Origin: Symbiodinium natans
Taxonomy: Eukaryota > Sar > Dinophyceae > Suessiales > Symbiodiniaceae
Length of the DNA: 64,000 nucleotides
Direction: 5' to 3'
Assembly: GCA_905221605.1 (NCBI GenBank)
Contig: CAJNDS010000109.1
Coordinates: 58,501-122,500, forward strand
Shown here: positions 1 through 11,200 of the stretch, in pieces
How the letters are laid out: each line of letters starts with the position of its first letter
How positions within the stretch are numbered: the stretch's first letter is position 1
Program-made: the position numbers and the translations under genes
Notes under the pieces: generated by a model
Database searches by the model: none
What the model saw: the letters and a program-made list of their open reading frames with translations, nothing else
Told to the model about the DNA's origin: nothing

Positions 1-274
1 GTGTCTCCCCTATGTACCCCCTACGTAAAAAATCAGGGGACCAATCTGGCTTCTACACAATCGGGTCATAAGTAGGGTTTAAGGTTGGAGCTGTTGGCAA
101 GTAGCTTCTAAGGTAGGAATAAATTATAAGCACCAATCAGGGCCTGTTTTGAGGCACGTAGAGAACGGCTTAAGAACCTCAATGCTTGCTTGCAATCGTC
201 TCTTATGCCTAAATCATTTCAGGGCTCTTCTTTCGCCCCTTTTTTGGGTACCCAATGGATAGGCCTGAATGATT

Positions 275-390
275 CTAGCTACCAATTGCTTAAGAACCCC
301 CAAAAAATATAAAATATTCTTCCTTATAAGGGTAAAATAGGGAGTATTGTCTTTTGTTGTTTTGGGAGTTCTTAAGCAAATGGTAGCTAG
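275..390. mobile_element. Small inverted-repeat element, 31-base arms
   Basis: The left arm begins CTAGCTACCAATTGCTTAAG and the right arm, reverse-complemented, begins CTAGCTACCATTTGCTTAAG; the match runs 31 bases with two mismatches. The AT-rich centre has no coding capacity. Size and structure fit a MITE. I see no other copy in the window and no clear target duplication. Confidence 0.7.
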
Positions 391-502
391 GTACCCAGAG
401 CTCGAGACCCAATTTAGGAACCTCCAGCTTGTGGATATGCAAGTGCTTTTGCTGCAAGACTGGCGCGCAGGCACATGCTTTTCCAAATTATTCACGTCAC
501 TC

Positions 503-656
503 TACCAGATCTACCATATTGGTATTTCCCAAAATAGGGGCACCCCTTTTACTTATGCCCCAAAAGAGAATTGAACCCCCTTTAAGGGACCCACCAAGAG
601 GGCACCCCCTATTTTCGGAAACCCCCACATCACATCACTCTACCAGGTCTACCACA
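503..656. mobile_element. MITE-like element with near-duplicate flanks
   Basis: The core (about 525-622) carries inverted blocks around CCCAAAATAGGGG and CCCCCTATTTTCGG. It is flanked by two near-copies of a sequence reading TCACTCTACCAG (503 and 633). Related blocks with a TATTTTCG or AATTTCGG signature occur near 4850-4930, 10100-10200, 25985-26080 and 55910-56270. The duplicated flank could be a long target duplication or a small tandem duplication. Confidence 0.45.
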
Positions 657-671
657 TTGATTTGCCTGCCT

Positions 672-886
672 TCCTTGGGGACGAAATGAACCCTAAAGGG
701 GTTTATGGTTCACATACCTTAATATGAACCCTAAGGCTCCAAATAGCCCAAAGTAGGAATTATTTACAGACTTTAGACGCCAATGTAGGTGTTATTTGTG
801 TACTCGGAGCCCTAGGGGAATTATGGTAGTATAGGGTATATGACCCCCAATTTAAGGGTTCAATTGGTCCCCAAGGGTTGCTTCGG
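672..886. mobile_element. Nested inverted-repeat elements
   Basis: The outer element has arms reading CCTTGGGGACGAAATGAACCC on the left (about 672) and GGGTTCAATTGGTCCCCAAGG on the right (ending about 886); a relative lies at about 8752-8866. Inside it, 730-816 is a second family starting CCCTAAGGCTCCAAATAG and ending GGAGCCCTAGGG. That family also occurs alone at 33984-34072 and, reversed, at 7599-7678. The nesting shows that the inner family moved after the outer one. Confidence 0.65.
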
Positions 887-892
887 CCTCCA

Positions 893-976
893 TCAGCGAG
901 TTCACGACCCTGACATGGCCTCTAAAGCGGAAAGCCCGCATGAGAGCCGCTTCATGTCGCCAGCATCTCACTGCAA
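893..976 (-). CDS. Orphan ankyrin-repeat exon
   Basis: On the minus strand, after a possible CAG acceptor, one frame reads HEAALMRAF, then GHVRVVNSLMEAEA, a recognisable but degenerate ankyrin repeat (consensus G-TALM-A--GH-EVV-LLL--GA). It ends against the inverted-repeat element at 672-886. It lies downstream of the Ubl/ankyrin gene in the same orientation, so it may be a further exon skipped by the long exon's stop codon, or a fragment of a related gene. Confidence 0.4.
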
Positions 977-1058
977 GCGAGCCACCGGAACTTGGCCTGA
1001 ACCCTAAACTCTAAACCCTAAACTCTAAACCCTAAACCCTGAACCCTAAACCGTAAAC

Positions 1059-2659
1059 CTAAACCCTAAATCCGGAACCCTCTAAACCCGAAACCCTACC
1101 AATGGAGCTTGTCGACCCTGTAGCCGCACCGGCTCCCAAAAGCAAGTGCGCGATCTCCATGTGGCCACACTCAGACGCCTGAAAGAGCGCTGTTCTTCCC
1201 TGCAGGTCAGCCGTGTCCTTAGCGGCACCGGCTTCGAGTAGCAGACGCGCGACCTCAGTGTGGCCGCTGCAACATGCATGCATCAGCGCTGTTTGGCCAT
1301 CACTGTCCCCAACATCCGTTGCTGCGCTGGCTTCCAGTAGCAGGCGCACGATCTCCGCGTGTCCGTGCAAGGATGCACAGATCAGGGCCGTCTTGCCGTA
1401 CACGTCGACCCAGTCCCTGGCCGCCCCGGCTTCCAAGAGAAGGTGGACGACCCCAGCAAGACCATTGCAAGATGCCTGAGCAAGACCTGTCTGGCCCCAG
1501 CGATTTACGGCGTCAATATCTGCTCCGGCTTCTAGCAGAAGCTTGGCAACTTCAATGTGCCCACGTGAGGATGCCAGAATTTGGGCAGTTTCACCATTCG
1601 GGTCCCTCGACTCCGTGGCAGCACGGGCGTCTAGCAGCAACCGCACAACATCAACCCTGCCGCAGACAGATGCCTGAATGAGTGCCGTGTTGCCCCGGTG
1701 GAACAAGTCGGTAGCCGCTCCAGCCTGCAACAGCAGGCGCACCACCTCCACATTGCCATGCGCAGACGCCGCATTCAGAGCTCTGGCGCCACTCTGGTCC
1801 GCCAAGTCCTTGGCCGAACCTTCCAGCAGCAAGCGCACCACCTCGGCATGGTCGTGAAACGAGGCCCAGCTGAGTGCGGTGTTGCCGTGCAAATCCGCCA
1901 AGTCCATATCTGCACCAGCTTCCAGCAGCATGCGTGCAATCCGGGCGTGGCCTCGGCATGATGCCTGAATAAGGGCGGTTTGGCCATAGAGGTCGGCCAA
2001 GTTCGCATTCGCCTCTGCTTCGAGCAGGAGCTGCACGACCTCATGATGTCCAGCAAAGGATGCCGACATGAGAGGCGTCCGATTGAAGAGGTAGAGGAAG
2101 TTCTTGTCAGCTCCGGCCCGTACCAGCAACCGCACAGCCTCAGTCTCCCCATTCTTGGCAGTTTCGTGCAACTCATGCGCCGCCTCAGTGCCGGCTTCAG
2201 TTCCCGGCACCAGGGATGACAGGATCAGCTGAATGTCCATGGGCACATCGACCTTCTCAGCATCTCCCAAGCGCCTGCCACAATGCCTAGGTTGCCCAGG
2301 AACCGAGGATGAAAAAAAGGGGTTTAGGGTTTAGGGTTTAGGGTTTAGGGTTTAGGGTTTAGGGTTTAGGGTTTAGGGTTTTGCTTAAAGGGGCTTATAA
2401 GGGAACCTAAACCTACCAAAAAAAGGGGAATAAGGGCACTACTGGGCATCCTAGGGTGCAAGAGTTGCTGAAGGCAGACAGGGATTCCATTCTGCCTGCG
2501 CAGCTGCTGCTTCAGGGCACCGACGTCCTCCAAGGGTTTAGGGTTTAGGGTTTAGGGTTTAGGGTTTAGGGTTTAGGGTTTAGGGTTTAGGGTTTAGGGC
2601 AGCTCCACCACGGGAATGGCGGCCAGCTCGTCTCCGGAAACCCTCCAGACGTGGATCAT
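1059..2659 (-). CDS. Ubiquitin-like domain plus ankyrin-repeat protein, three exons
   Basis: Exon 1 starts at the ATG at 2659-2657 and reads MIHVWRVSGDELAAIPVVEL. Exon 2 (2527-2451) reads DVGALKQQLRRQNGIP and QQLLHPR. Exon 3 runs from 2286 to the stop near 1059. Joining 2451 to 2286 keeps frame and gives LLHPRHCGRRLGDAEK, then PMDIQLIL, the pattern I know from N-terminal ubiquitin-like domains of dinoflagellate ankyrin proteins. Exon 3 then holds about 11 ankyrin repeats (TALIQAS, GHAEVVRLLLEAGA and similar), a few one or two residues short. The stop codon falls inside a telomere-type tract (tail GFRV-stop). The exact end of exon 1 (near 2598) is not resolved. Ankyrin repeats bind partner proteins; the partner and location are unknown. 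Confidence 0.8.
2287..2450 (-). mobile_element. Intron formed by an inverted-repeat element (introner-like), carrying a telomere tract
   Basis: This 164-base intron of the Ubl/ankyrin gene coincides with one inverted-repeat element. Its ends read GCCCAGGAACC and GGGCACTACTGGGCATCC on the plus strand and match relatives at 41051-41156, 45064-45154 and 43537-43643 (TAGCCCAGTAACC ends). CCTAGG is present at both exon junctions, like a target duplication, so the intron can be read as GA-AG. A TTTAGGG tract (2320-2381) sits inside it, but no such tract is in the three relatives. Confidence 0.7.
2528..2598 (-). repeat. Intron made almost entirely of telomere-type repeats
   Basis: Between exons 1 and 2 of the Ubl/ankyrin gene nearly the whole interval is (CCCTAAA)n on the minus strand, with coding sequence starting within a few bases on either side (CTTGGAG before exon 2, GAGCTGCC at the end of exon 1). 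The 5' splice site is uncertain because no GT, GC or GA fits both phase and the family pattern. Confidence 0.5.
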
Positions 2660-3454
2660 CTCGAGCCCAAACTGGCAAGCTGCTGTTGCCTATACCTGGA
2701 TGATCAAAGGTAGTTGTATGAGAGCTTTCGAATATAAGGGGTACCGTTTTCGGGGGTCCATTCTAATTTTGGGAAATGCCCATATAAGTAGGGTAGCCTG
2801 AACCCTAAGCCCTAAACTCTCTCCGCAGCCCAACATTTGACTACCCAGGAACCTCCAAACCCTAAACCCTAAACCCTAAACCCTAAACCCTAAACCCTAA
2901 ACCCTAAACCCTAAACCCTAAACCCTAAACCCTAAACCCTGAACAATTATTCACACGGAGAATACGGCAAGCGACTGGGCTTCCCTGCCTCGCTCTTTGG
3001 GACTTCAGGGTTCGGGTTCCTGGGGTTTAGGGTTTAGGGTTTAGGGTTTAGGGTTTAGGGCTTAGGGTTTAGGGTTTAGGGTTTAGGATTTCAGGGTTCC
3101 TAGGGTTTAGGGGTTTGTTTCGGGTTGTGATGACTGAACAGAAAAGCATGCTTGTGCATCACTCTGAGCCTTGTACGTAAGAAGAGTAACCTTCCAGGAT
3201 AGCGTGTTCAAGTCCAGATTCAGATGACCCTTCTTGGGGCCACTTGGGTATAGAGGGGGTATACAGCCTGGGTCTTCTCATCCGTGCCCTAATTACACGG
3301 TAAGCCCTGAAACCCCAAACCCTGATCCCCGAACCCCAGACCCCTAAACCCCCAAACCCCTATATAACCCCTAAACCCTAAACCCTAAACCCTAAACCCT
3401 AAACCCTATACCCTAAACCCTAAACCCTAAACCCTAAACCCTAAACCCTAAACC

Positions 3455-6400
3455 CTAAACCCTAAACCCGGGCGTCGGTTCTGAGGGCTCCAAAGCACCC
3501 CGGACATGCCGAGAGCCCCTCCCGGCCTGCAGCTTCACCAAGCTCTTGGCCCGGAGGGGCTCATTGATCCACCTGATGTTCTCCCCCCCGTTGCACAAAA
3601 CACAATGAAAAATAATTGGAAACCACAACGTCAAGAAGAGAGAATTAAAAGATATATAAGTATCACAATTACATGTACATATATGTATTGGTTGTTGGTT
3701 TATCTTTCCTTTCTCATTGTGATTCTTACTATTCATATTGTTTCTATCATTATGATCATCATTATTAACATTTCTAGTCTTCTGGTTCGTACTGTTTTAC
3801 TAGTATTGTATCTTTGCTATTCTGATGTTGCTTTTTTGGGTGGGGGGGGGGGGGGTCAGGTTAGGGGTCTGGGGTTTAACGTCTAGGGGTCTAGGGATCG
3901 GGGTTTACGGTGGGGCGGGGTGAGGGTTTGGGGTTTAGGCTCTAAGGTTGGGAGTTTAGGGTTTGGGGCTTGGGGCTTTTAGGGCAGCACGATTGCTAAA
4001 CCAGGTGTCCCGTTGAAGCTATGTAGGGGCCATTGCTTTTGGGGGAGAGGACAAGTGCAGATCCTGAAGCCTTTGAGGGTCTGGGGTTCAGGGCTTGGTG
4101 TTGGTGTTTCGGGTTTGGGGCTTAGGGTTGGTGGCTGAAGATACCCGCAAAAAACACAACCAGTCGTATGAGTGGCCGAAGTCTCTCCAATTCATCAGAC
4201 ATGAAGCGCCGCCCACTGTGCTTTGGGTTGAGGGTTTAGAGTAGATAGGGTTTAGGGCAGGTAATGCTTGAGGGCTTAGGGTACACTCCCTTCGCTTAAG
4301 CCTCAAACCTGAGACCAACACTCCAGCCGAACTTAACACTCCCGCCTAAAGCCATTCATGAACTCGTCGATGGTGATGGTGCCACCTTCCCCCCAAAAAT
4401 GCGCGAAAAGCTGGATCTAAGGGAAAGCTCTACAGTTTTAGGGCTTCGGGTTTTAGAGTTTTGGGTCCAGAGACACAGGGTGTGGGGTGAAGGGGTCACG
4501 TGCCTTTGTCGTGGTCAATCCAGTCGAAGAGGTCGATCAAGTCCTGGACCTCTGCAAAGATTTGCTTCTCCAGCGTTTAGGGGTTACAGATAAGGTTAGG
4601 GTTTAGGGTTTAGGGTCTAGGGTCCAGACGGTCTAGGGTTTAGAATTTAGGGTTTAGGGTTTAGGGTTTATAGGGTTTAGGGTTTAGGGTTTGGGGTACA
4701 GGGCTGCAGACCGGCAGTTCCCGGGTAGGGTACACGTCTGAAGCATTTGAAGGGGACGTATGAAGGCCACGAAGGCTCCAAGGCCCAGACTTTTGGGGCA
4801 AACTTGGGCCCAAACATACCCACAGACTCGAGTTGGACGTAGTTAAGGAATATGAATCTCCCAAAATAGTATAATCCTTGTTATAGGAACCCCCCAAAAA
4901 GGTGCCCCCATTTTCGGAAACCCCCATATCCCCCTACCGGGAACCTTTCGCTTCGTCAGACACTGGACAACAGATCTGACTTCAGAGCGAAGACACGACC
5001 ACCCCTACTTGTGAGGGCTATACGTGGAGTATTGGCATAGGATTGAGGCACAATTGAAAGCCCCCCAAAAATCCGAAAGCCCCTACAAGGAGGGGACCCC
5101 TTTCTATGCTAAATATAGCTAAGAGACTTATAACCTAAGTTAGGCTCCTTATCACCCAATTTGGGGGTCTTATAACTCTAATTAGACCCTCTTGTAAGCG
5201 CTTGACTTCGAGCGAATGCCATGAGCTCTTTTCACAAGGCATCATCCCCCTAGATAACACAAATCCTCCCAAAACCTCACAAGGGGGCCCTTCAACAAAT
5301 CCTTCCCAAAACCACACTAGGGCCCTTCATGGTGGCCCTAAACCCTAAACCCTAAACCCTAAACCCTAAACCCTAAACCCTAAACCCTGATCCCTGCATG
5401 GTTGGAGCCTGCCTTCATCCGCGTGTTCTTCGTGATCTTCTTGACCAGCTCGGGGGACTTCAGCATGCCTGGAGAAGGGGTTTAGGGTTTAGGGTTTAAG
5501 GTTTAGGGTTTAGGTTTAGGGTTGAGGGTTTAAGGTTTAGGGTTTAGGCTTTACGGTTTGTTTAGGGTTCAGGGTTGAGGGTTCAGGGTTCAGGGTTCAG
5601 GGATCCGGGCTCAGGGCTCAGGGCTCAGGGCTCAGGGGTCAGGGTTCAGGGTTCAGGGTTTAGGGTTTAGGGTTTAGGGTTTAGGTTTAGGATTGAGGGT
5701 TTAGGCTTTTAGGGTTTAGGGTTACCCTCTTGTGCTCCTTTCCCCACCCCCCGAACTTCATATGAGGATTCCCCTTATATATATATATATATATATGTAT
5801 ATAATAACATTAGCATTGCTTGCCTCAAGAATCGTGCAGAATTGGTTCGTATATACTGAATCAGATCCGACTAATTTCGGAAACAGGCTTTACATCTAAA
5901 GAAACTGTGAGTCATGAAAAAGTTATGTTTTGTGATTCTGAAAATTAGAAAAATTTAGCACAACACATGTTAGTAAAATCTTTAAAATGTGACAAAATTG
6001 TTACAAACTTCTCACCCCGAAAGAGGTGGGAAGGGGATGGTTGGTTAGGGGTGTTAGGGTTTAGGGTTCAGGGTTTAAGGTTTAGCGTTTAGGGGGGCTA
6101 CAACAAGGGCTCTTGGGATTTAGGGCTTAGGTCAATGCCAACCCTCACGCCCTCAGATGCCGACCTTTCAGTGTCATTAGGCTGGCGTTTCGCGTTTGGG
6201 GTTTACAGGGTTTGGGGCTTGGGTTTTAGGGTATATCAGGCTTCAACAACGCCTAAACCAGGCAAAGCCAAAGCTCGAGTGGCACACAAGGGGCCACTGA
6301 AACCTAAACCCTAAACCCTAAACCCCAAAACCCCTGAACCCTAAACCGCACACTCACCACCCAGGTGGCCTTCAAACTCTTGTCGGGAGACGATGCCGTT

Positions 6401-8224
6401 GTTGTCAACATCTGCCTTCCAAAGACTTTGTTTTGTTGTTTGTTGCTTTTTTTTTTTTTTGGGGGGGGGGGAGGGAGCTTTTAGGGTTTCAGGGCTTTAG
6501 GGTTTAGGATTGCAGGGTTTTAGGGCTTAGGGTTTCAGAGTTTTAGAGTTTTAGGGTTTAGGGTTGGTTGGTTTAGGGCTCGGGCTGATAGGTCTTTTGG
6601 CTAAAGGTGCTTGAGGATGCTTTTGCAGGCTTTAGGGAACAAAACAAAATCATGTGAACAAACTCAATACAAAATAGCCACGTATTGAGCAGTGTTGAAC
6701 AAGGATGCTGATGAACGATCAGATTGAACAAAAGAAGTACCCCCCCTCACCCTAAACCCTAAAACCTAAACCCCTAAACCCTAAACTTTACCCTAAGCCC
6801 CTAAGCCCCTAAACCCCTAAACCCCTAAACCCCTAAACCCCTGAACCCCTGAACCCCTGAACCCCTAAACCCCTAAACCCCTAAACCCCCTAAACCCCTA
6901 AACCCAAGCCGCAGGGGCCCCTCCGTGCCTCCCGAAAGAGCTCCATGAGGACCTTCGTGATCATGGACTTCCTCTTCTCCTTCAGGGTTTAGGGTTTAGG
7001 GTTTAGGGTTTAGGGTTTAGGGTTTGTGGGTTTGGGGTTTAGGGTTTAGGGTTTAGGGCTAGAGTTTAGGGTTTAGGGCTTAGTCGGTATGAAGTTCAGG
7101 GAGTTGGCCGATAGGGCCTGTAGGGAATGAAATTTAGGGAGGGTGATGTTGGGCCGAGGGACAGACGGCTCTCAGATGAGGGTTTAGGGTTTAGGGTTTA
7201 GGGTTTAGGGCTTGGGGTTTAGGGTTTCGGGTTTAGGGTTTAGGGAGGACTTAGGGCATTCTCCTGCGGGCTGTACAGGCCTACTTGACATCGCATGGGA
7301 ATGCACAGGGAAAGTTACACAGAAGCACCAAGCAATCCTCAACCACAAAAGAAAAAGGCGGAGCGTGCCATCCCCAAGCCTTACGAAATCCGAGTTTTTC
7401 CCGCGCCTCCCGCTGCTCGTCTTCCTTCTGCATCTGATCGCGGATGGCGATCATGTTTTCACTCACCACGCCTCTTGCAGAGCCCTAAGGGTCCATGTAC
7501 CTAAATAGGGAATGCTTGGGCCTTAAAGTACTTCCGATATAGGGACTTTGGGGCCCAATTATGCAATAATGAGGTACATGGACCCTTAGGGGAGGTTTCG
7601 GGAGTACACAAATATCACCTACATTGAGGTCTAAAGTCTGTAAATAATACCTACTTTGGGCTATTTGGAGCCTTAGGGTTTGGGGAGGCTGTACGGCAGC
7701 TTCGAATCGCGACTTGCACAAAATCCATATCGGCTCCAGCGGCTACTAGACGACCCAGGAGTAACTTGGAAAAAAAAAGGTTTGACTTTTCGGTTTGAAG
7801 GGGATTGTACGGGAAGTCCAATTCTAAAAAAGGAAATAAGGGCCTACAACGGGTCTTAGGCTATTTGTGTAGAGTTCCAGGTTCAAGTTCCGGGTCCTAA
7901 ACCCTGAGCCCTAAGCCCTAAACCATAGGGGTAGAAGTCTTCAAAATGTCTTCAACCTCGGCGTTGGTGGGTTTCACAAGCGCCTTTCGACAGTGAGGCC
8001 CTTCGCCCCAATCTGAAAGTAGAGTTCTAAGCGGCAAAACTCGGTTTCTTATAGGTTCCATTAGTGACCCTAAACCCTAAACCCTGAACCCTGAAACCTA
8101 AACCCTAAAACGTCCCCCCTGCACTTTACTCGGTACAGTGAGGGGAGGGCCTCCCTATATGGCAAAAGGAAGCTTCCGGGCTGTGACAGGGTTTGAGAGC
8201 GCTTCGGCTTCTGGGACTTCTTAC

Positions 8225-8257
<33 letters not shown>

Positions 8258-11200
8258 ATCCCTTTTAGGGTTTGGGGTTTAGGCAGACGATGAACCCTAT
8301 CCTACACCCGGAAAAGCCCTAAAGCCATCAACAACCCTGAACGCCAAACCCTAAACCCCAAACCCTGAACCCCAGACCCCAGACCCCAACCCCAAACCCC
8401 AAACCCCAAACCCCAAGCCCCAAACCCCAAACCCCAAACCCCAAACCCCAAACCCCAAACCCCAAACCCCAAACCCCAAACCCCAAACCCCAAACTAAAC
8501 CCTAAACCTTAAACCCTAAACCCTGAACCCTAAACCCTAAACCCTAAACCCTAAACCCTGAACTAGCAAAAACCCCAAAACCATCAACAACCGCCTGTCA
8601 TCACGGCCAGGAGCGCCCAGGCGGAGTAGATGTAGAACACCACGAAGAGCGGCTGCAGAATGGGCATCCTGAATTCTCCAGCTTGGGGTTTAGGGTTTAG
8701 GCTTTAGGGTTTAGGGTTTAGGGTTTAGGGTTAGGGCACACTCCTAAACCTTTTGGGGAGCAAATGACCCCCAAACATTGGGGTCATATACCCTCTACTA
8801 CGATAATTCCTCTTAAGGCCTATGAACCATGAACCCGCCCGTTTAGGGTTCATTTGGTCCCGAGGACATTACAGCTACAGACAAATAGACATGGCATAAC
8901 CCCAGGCCGTGCCATGTTCATGAAAGGTGTTTCTTGCTTCGCCACCGCCACCTGCTCCTACTTCCTCAAGACCAGAAATCCTTGTCACACGTGCCCGAAA
9001 CCCCTAACCCCTAGAGCCCTCAGCCTTTATCGCCCAAACCCCCCAGCAAAAACCTTACGGCTTGAAGCCCATTGGGGTGGGGGGGGGGGGGGCGGGAGAT
9101 GGGGGTGTAGTTAGGGCCCGGTCTATGAGAAGGAGCACAGGGCCTGTAAAACCCGAAGTGCAGAGCAAAACCACAGCACAAACTCTACATCAAGCCTAAG
9201 CCAGTCAGGGACTAAGCCACCAAATTCTGGCAACGGAAACCCAAAAGCCCAAGTCGCAAACCCTAAACCCAAAACCCTAAGCCCCAAGCCCTAAACCCTA
9301 AGCCCTAAGCCCTAAACCCTAAACCCCAAACCCTAACCCTGAAGCCAAGATGCTCTTCAAACAGCGGCACGAACTTCATCAAGCTCCAGCTGCTGACCTC
9401 GGGGGCTAGAGCCCTTCACGCCCCAAACCCTAAACCCTAAACCCTGAACCCTAAACCCCAAACCTGAACTCTAAACCCAAAACCCTGAACCCTAAACCCT
9501 AAACCCCTAACTCTAAACCCTAAACCCTAAACCCCTAAGCCTTAAGCCCCTAACCCTTTTGGGGTTTAGGGTTTAGGAGGGTTTAGGGTTCAAGCAGACT
9601 ATTTGTAATAGGTTCCCTTATACGGGAAGACGGGAAAACTAACCCGAAGCACAACCCAGAGAAAAGACACAGTCGGTTCTGCAAATCATGGGCCCCTTCT
9701 TCTGCGGTTCCCTCAACATGAGGAGGCTGCAACATATCAGGGGTCCAAAAAAAATCCGGATTTGGGCCCACCAGCAAACTGACCCCCGAAAAAAAAAATA
9801 ACAAAATGATTCCATGAGTAGTACTATCGCTGCCCCGAATTAGAAGTAATATAGCCCATATGAAAGTGTCGCTTTAGTCTACCTTGGTACAGTAGAAAGG
9901 AAAGCCAAACTGCAGAAGTTTGGACCCAAAACAGCCCTAAACTCGAAACCCCAAACCCTCAACCCTAAACCCAAAACCCCAAATGCCAAAATATGCCTGT
10001 GCATGTCGTGCGGCGGTACCGAAGAGGGTGAACATGCTGGTGCTCACAGAGCTGAACATGTCCTGGGGCTGAAGAGTGGTCGTGCTCCGTAGGGCTATAT
10101 GCGAGCGGGGTACCTTATTGGCTCCCTATTCTGAGGGAATCCTACTATTTGGGGTCCATTTTCGGGATCCCCTATTTTCGTAAACCCCCATATAGGTGCC
10201 GTAATTTGGACTTACTTGGGAGGGGCAGAGAGGGGGGGTAGGGGGGTAAGTGGGGAACGGTGAGATAAATGCCCTAGACGAGGTTACAACTATATTTACC
10301 ACACTTGAAACTCCACTTGTAACCCCCTTGCAAAGACAGCCCCCCAAACGATCCAAAATATCCCATTAATTAGGGGGGATACTTGAGATTCATGGGTAGT
10401 TATGAGTGGGGTTCTAAGTAGGGTAAATATAGTGATAACCTGGTTTAGGGCACCTATAGCCTGTATTCCGTACTTGTAACTACCCATGAACCTCCAGGTA
10501 TTGGAGTCTCTGGAACTACATGCAGGACGTATCGAGCCTTGGGTTTCGTTGGCGGATGTGCAAACCCAGGCCTCAAACCTAAAGCCCTAACCCCGTGGGT
10601 TTAGGGTTTAGGGTTTAGGGTTTAGGGTTTAGGGTTTAGGGTTTAGGGTTTAGGGTTTAGGGTTTAGGGTTGAATATCTTGGCGCAAACGCTACAAGGGT
10701 TCGGGGTTTTTGGTTTAGGGAACCAAGTCAGAAGTGGCATTGGATACTTGTGCTGGGCTGTAAGCAGTAGAACTTGAGCTCTGCTTCATGTGTCGAGGGG
10801 CCCTCCCTGAAATTGCCACACTAAACCCTGGACTCAAAAACCCAAAACCCTCGAAGCCTAAATCCTTAAACGCCTAAACCCCTAAACCCCCTCAACGCCG
10901 AAACCCCTCAACCCCCTAAACGCCGAAACCCCTAAACCCCCTAAACGCCGAAACCCCTCAACCCCCTAAACGCCGAAACCCCTAAACCCCCTAAACGCCG
11001 AAACCCCTAAACCCCTAGACCCTAAAAACCTAAACCCCTAGGCCCAAAAACCTAAACCCCTGACCCTTAGACCCTAAACCCCTCAACCGCCAAACCCCCA
11101 GAACCTAAAGCCTTATGAAACCTTAAACCTAAACCCTAAAGCCCTAAAACCCTAAAACCCCCAACCCCTAAAAAACGGAACCCTAAACCCTGAACCCTGG

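Noticed and set aside
1651-2219. Several long frames on both strands across the ankyrin exon
   Set aside because: Shadow frames caused by the GC-rich, repetitive ankyrin coding sequence.
7925-8018. Open minus-strand island (ALVKPTNAEVEDILKTS)
   Set aside because: Inside the channel intron between S6 exons that join exactly; no family recognised.
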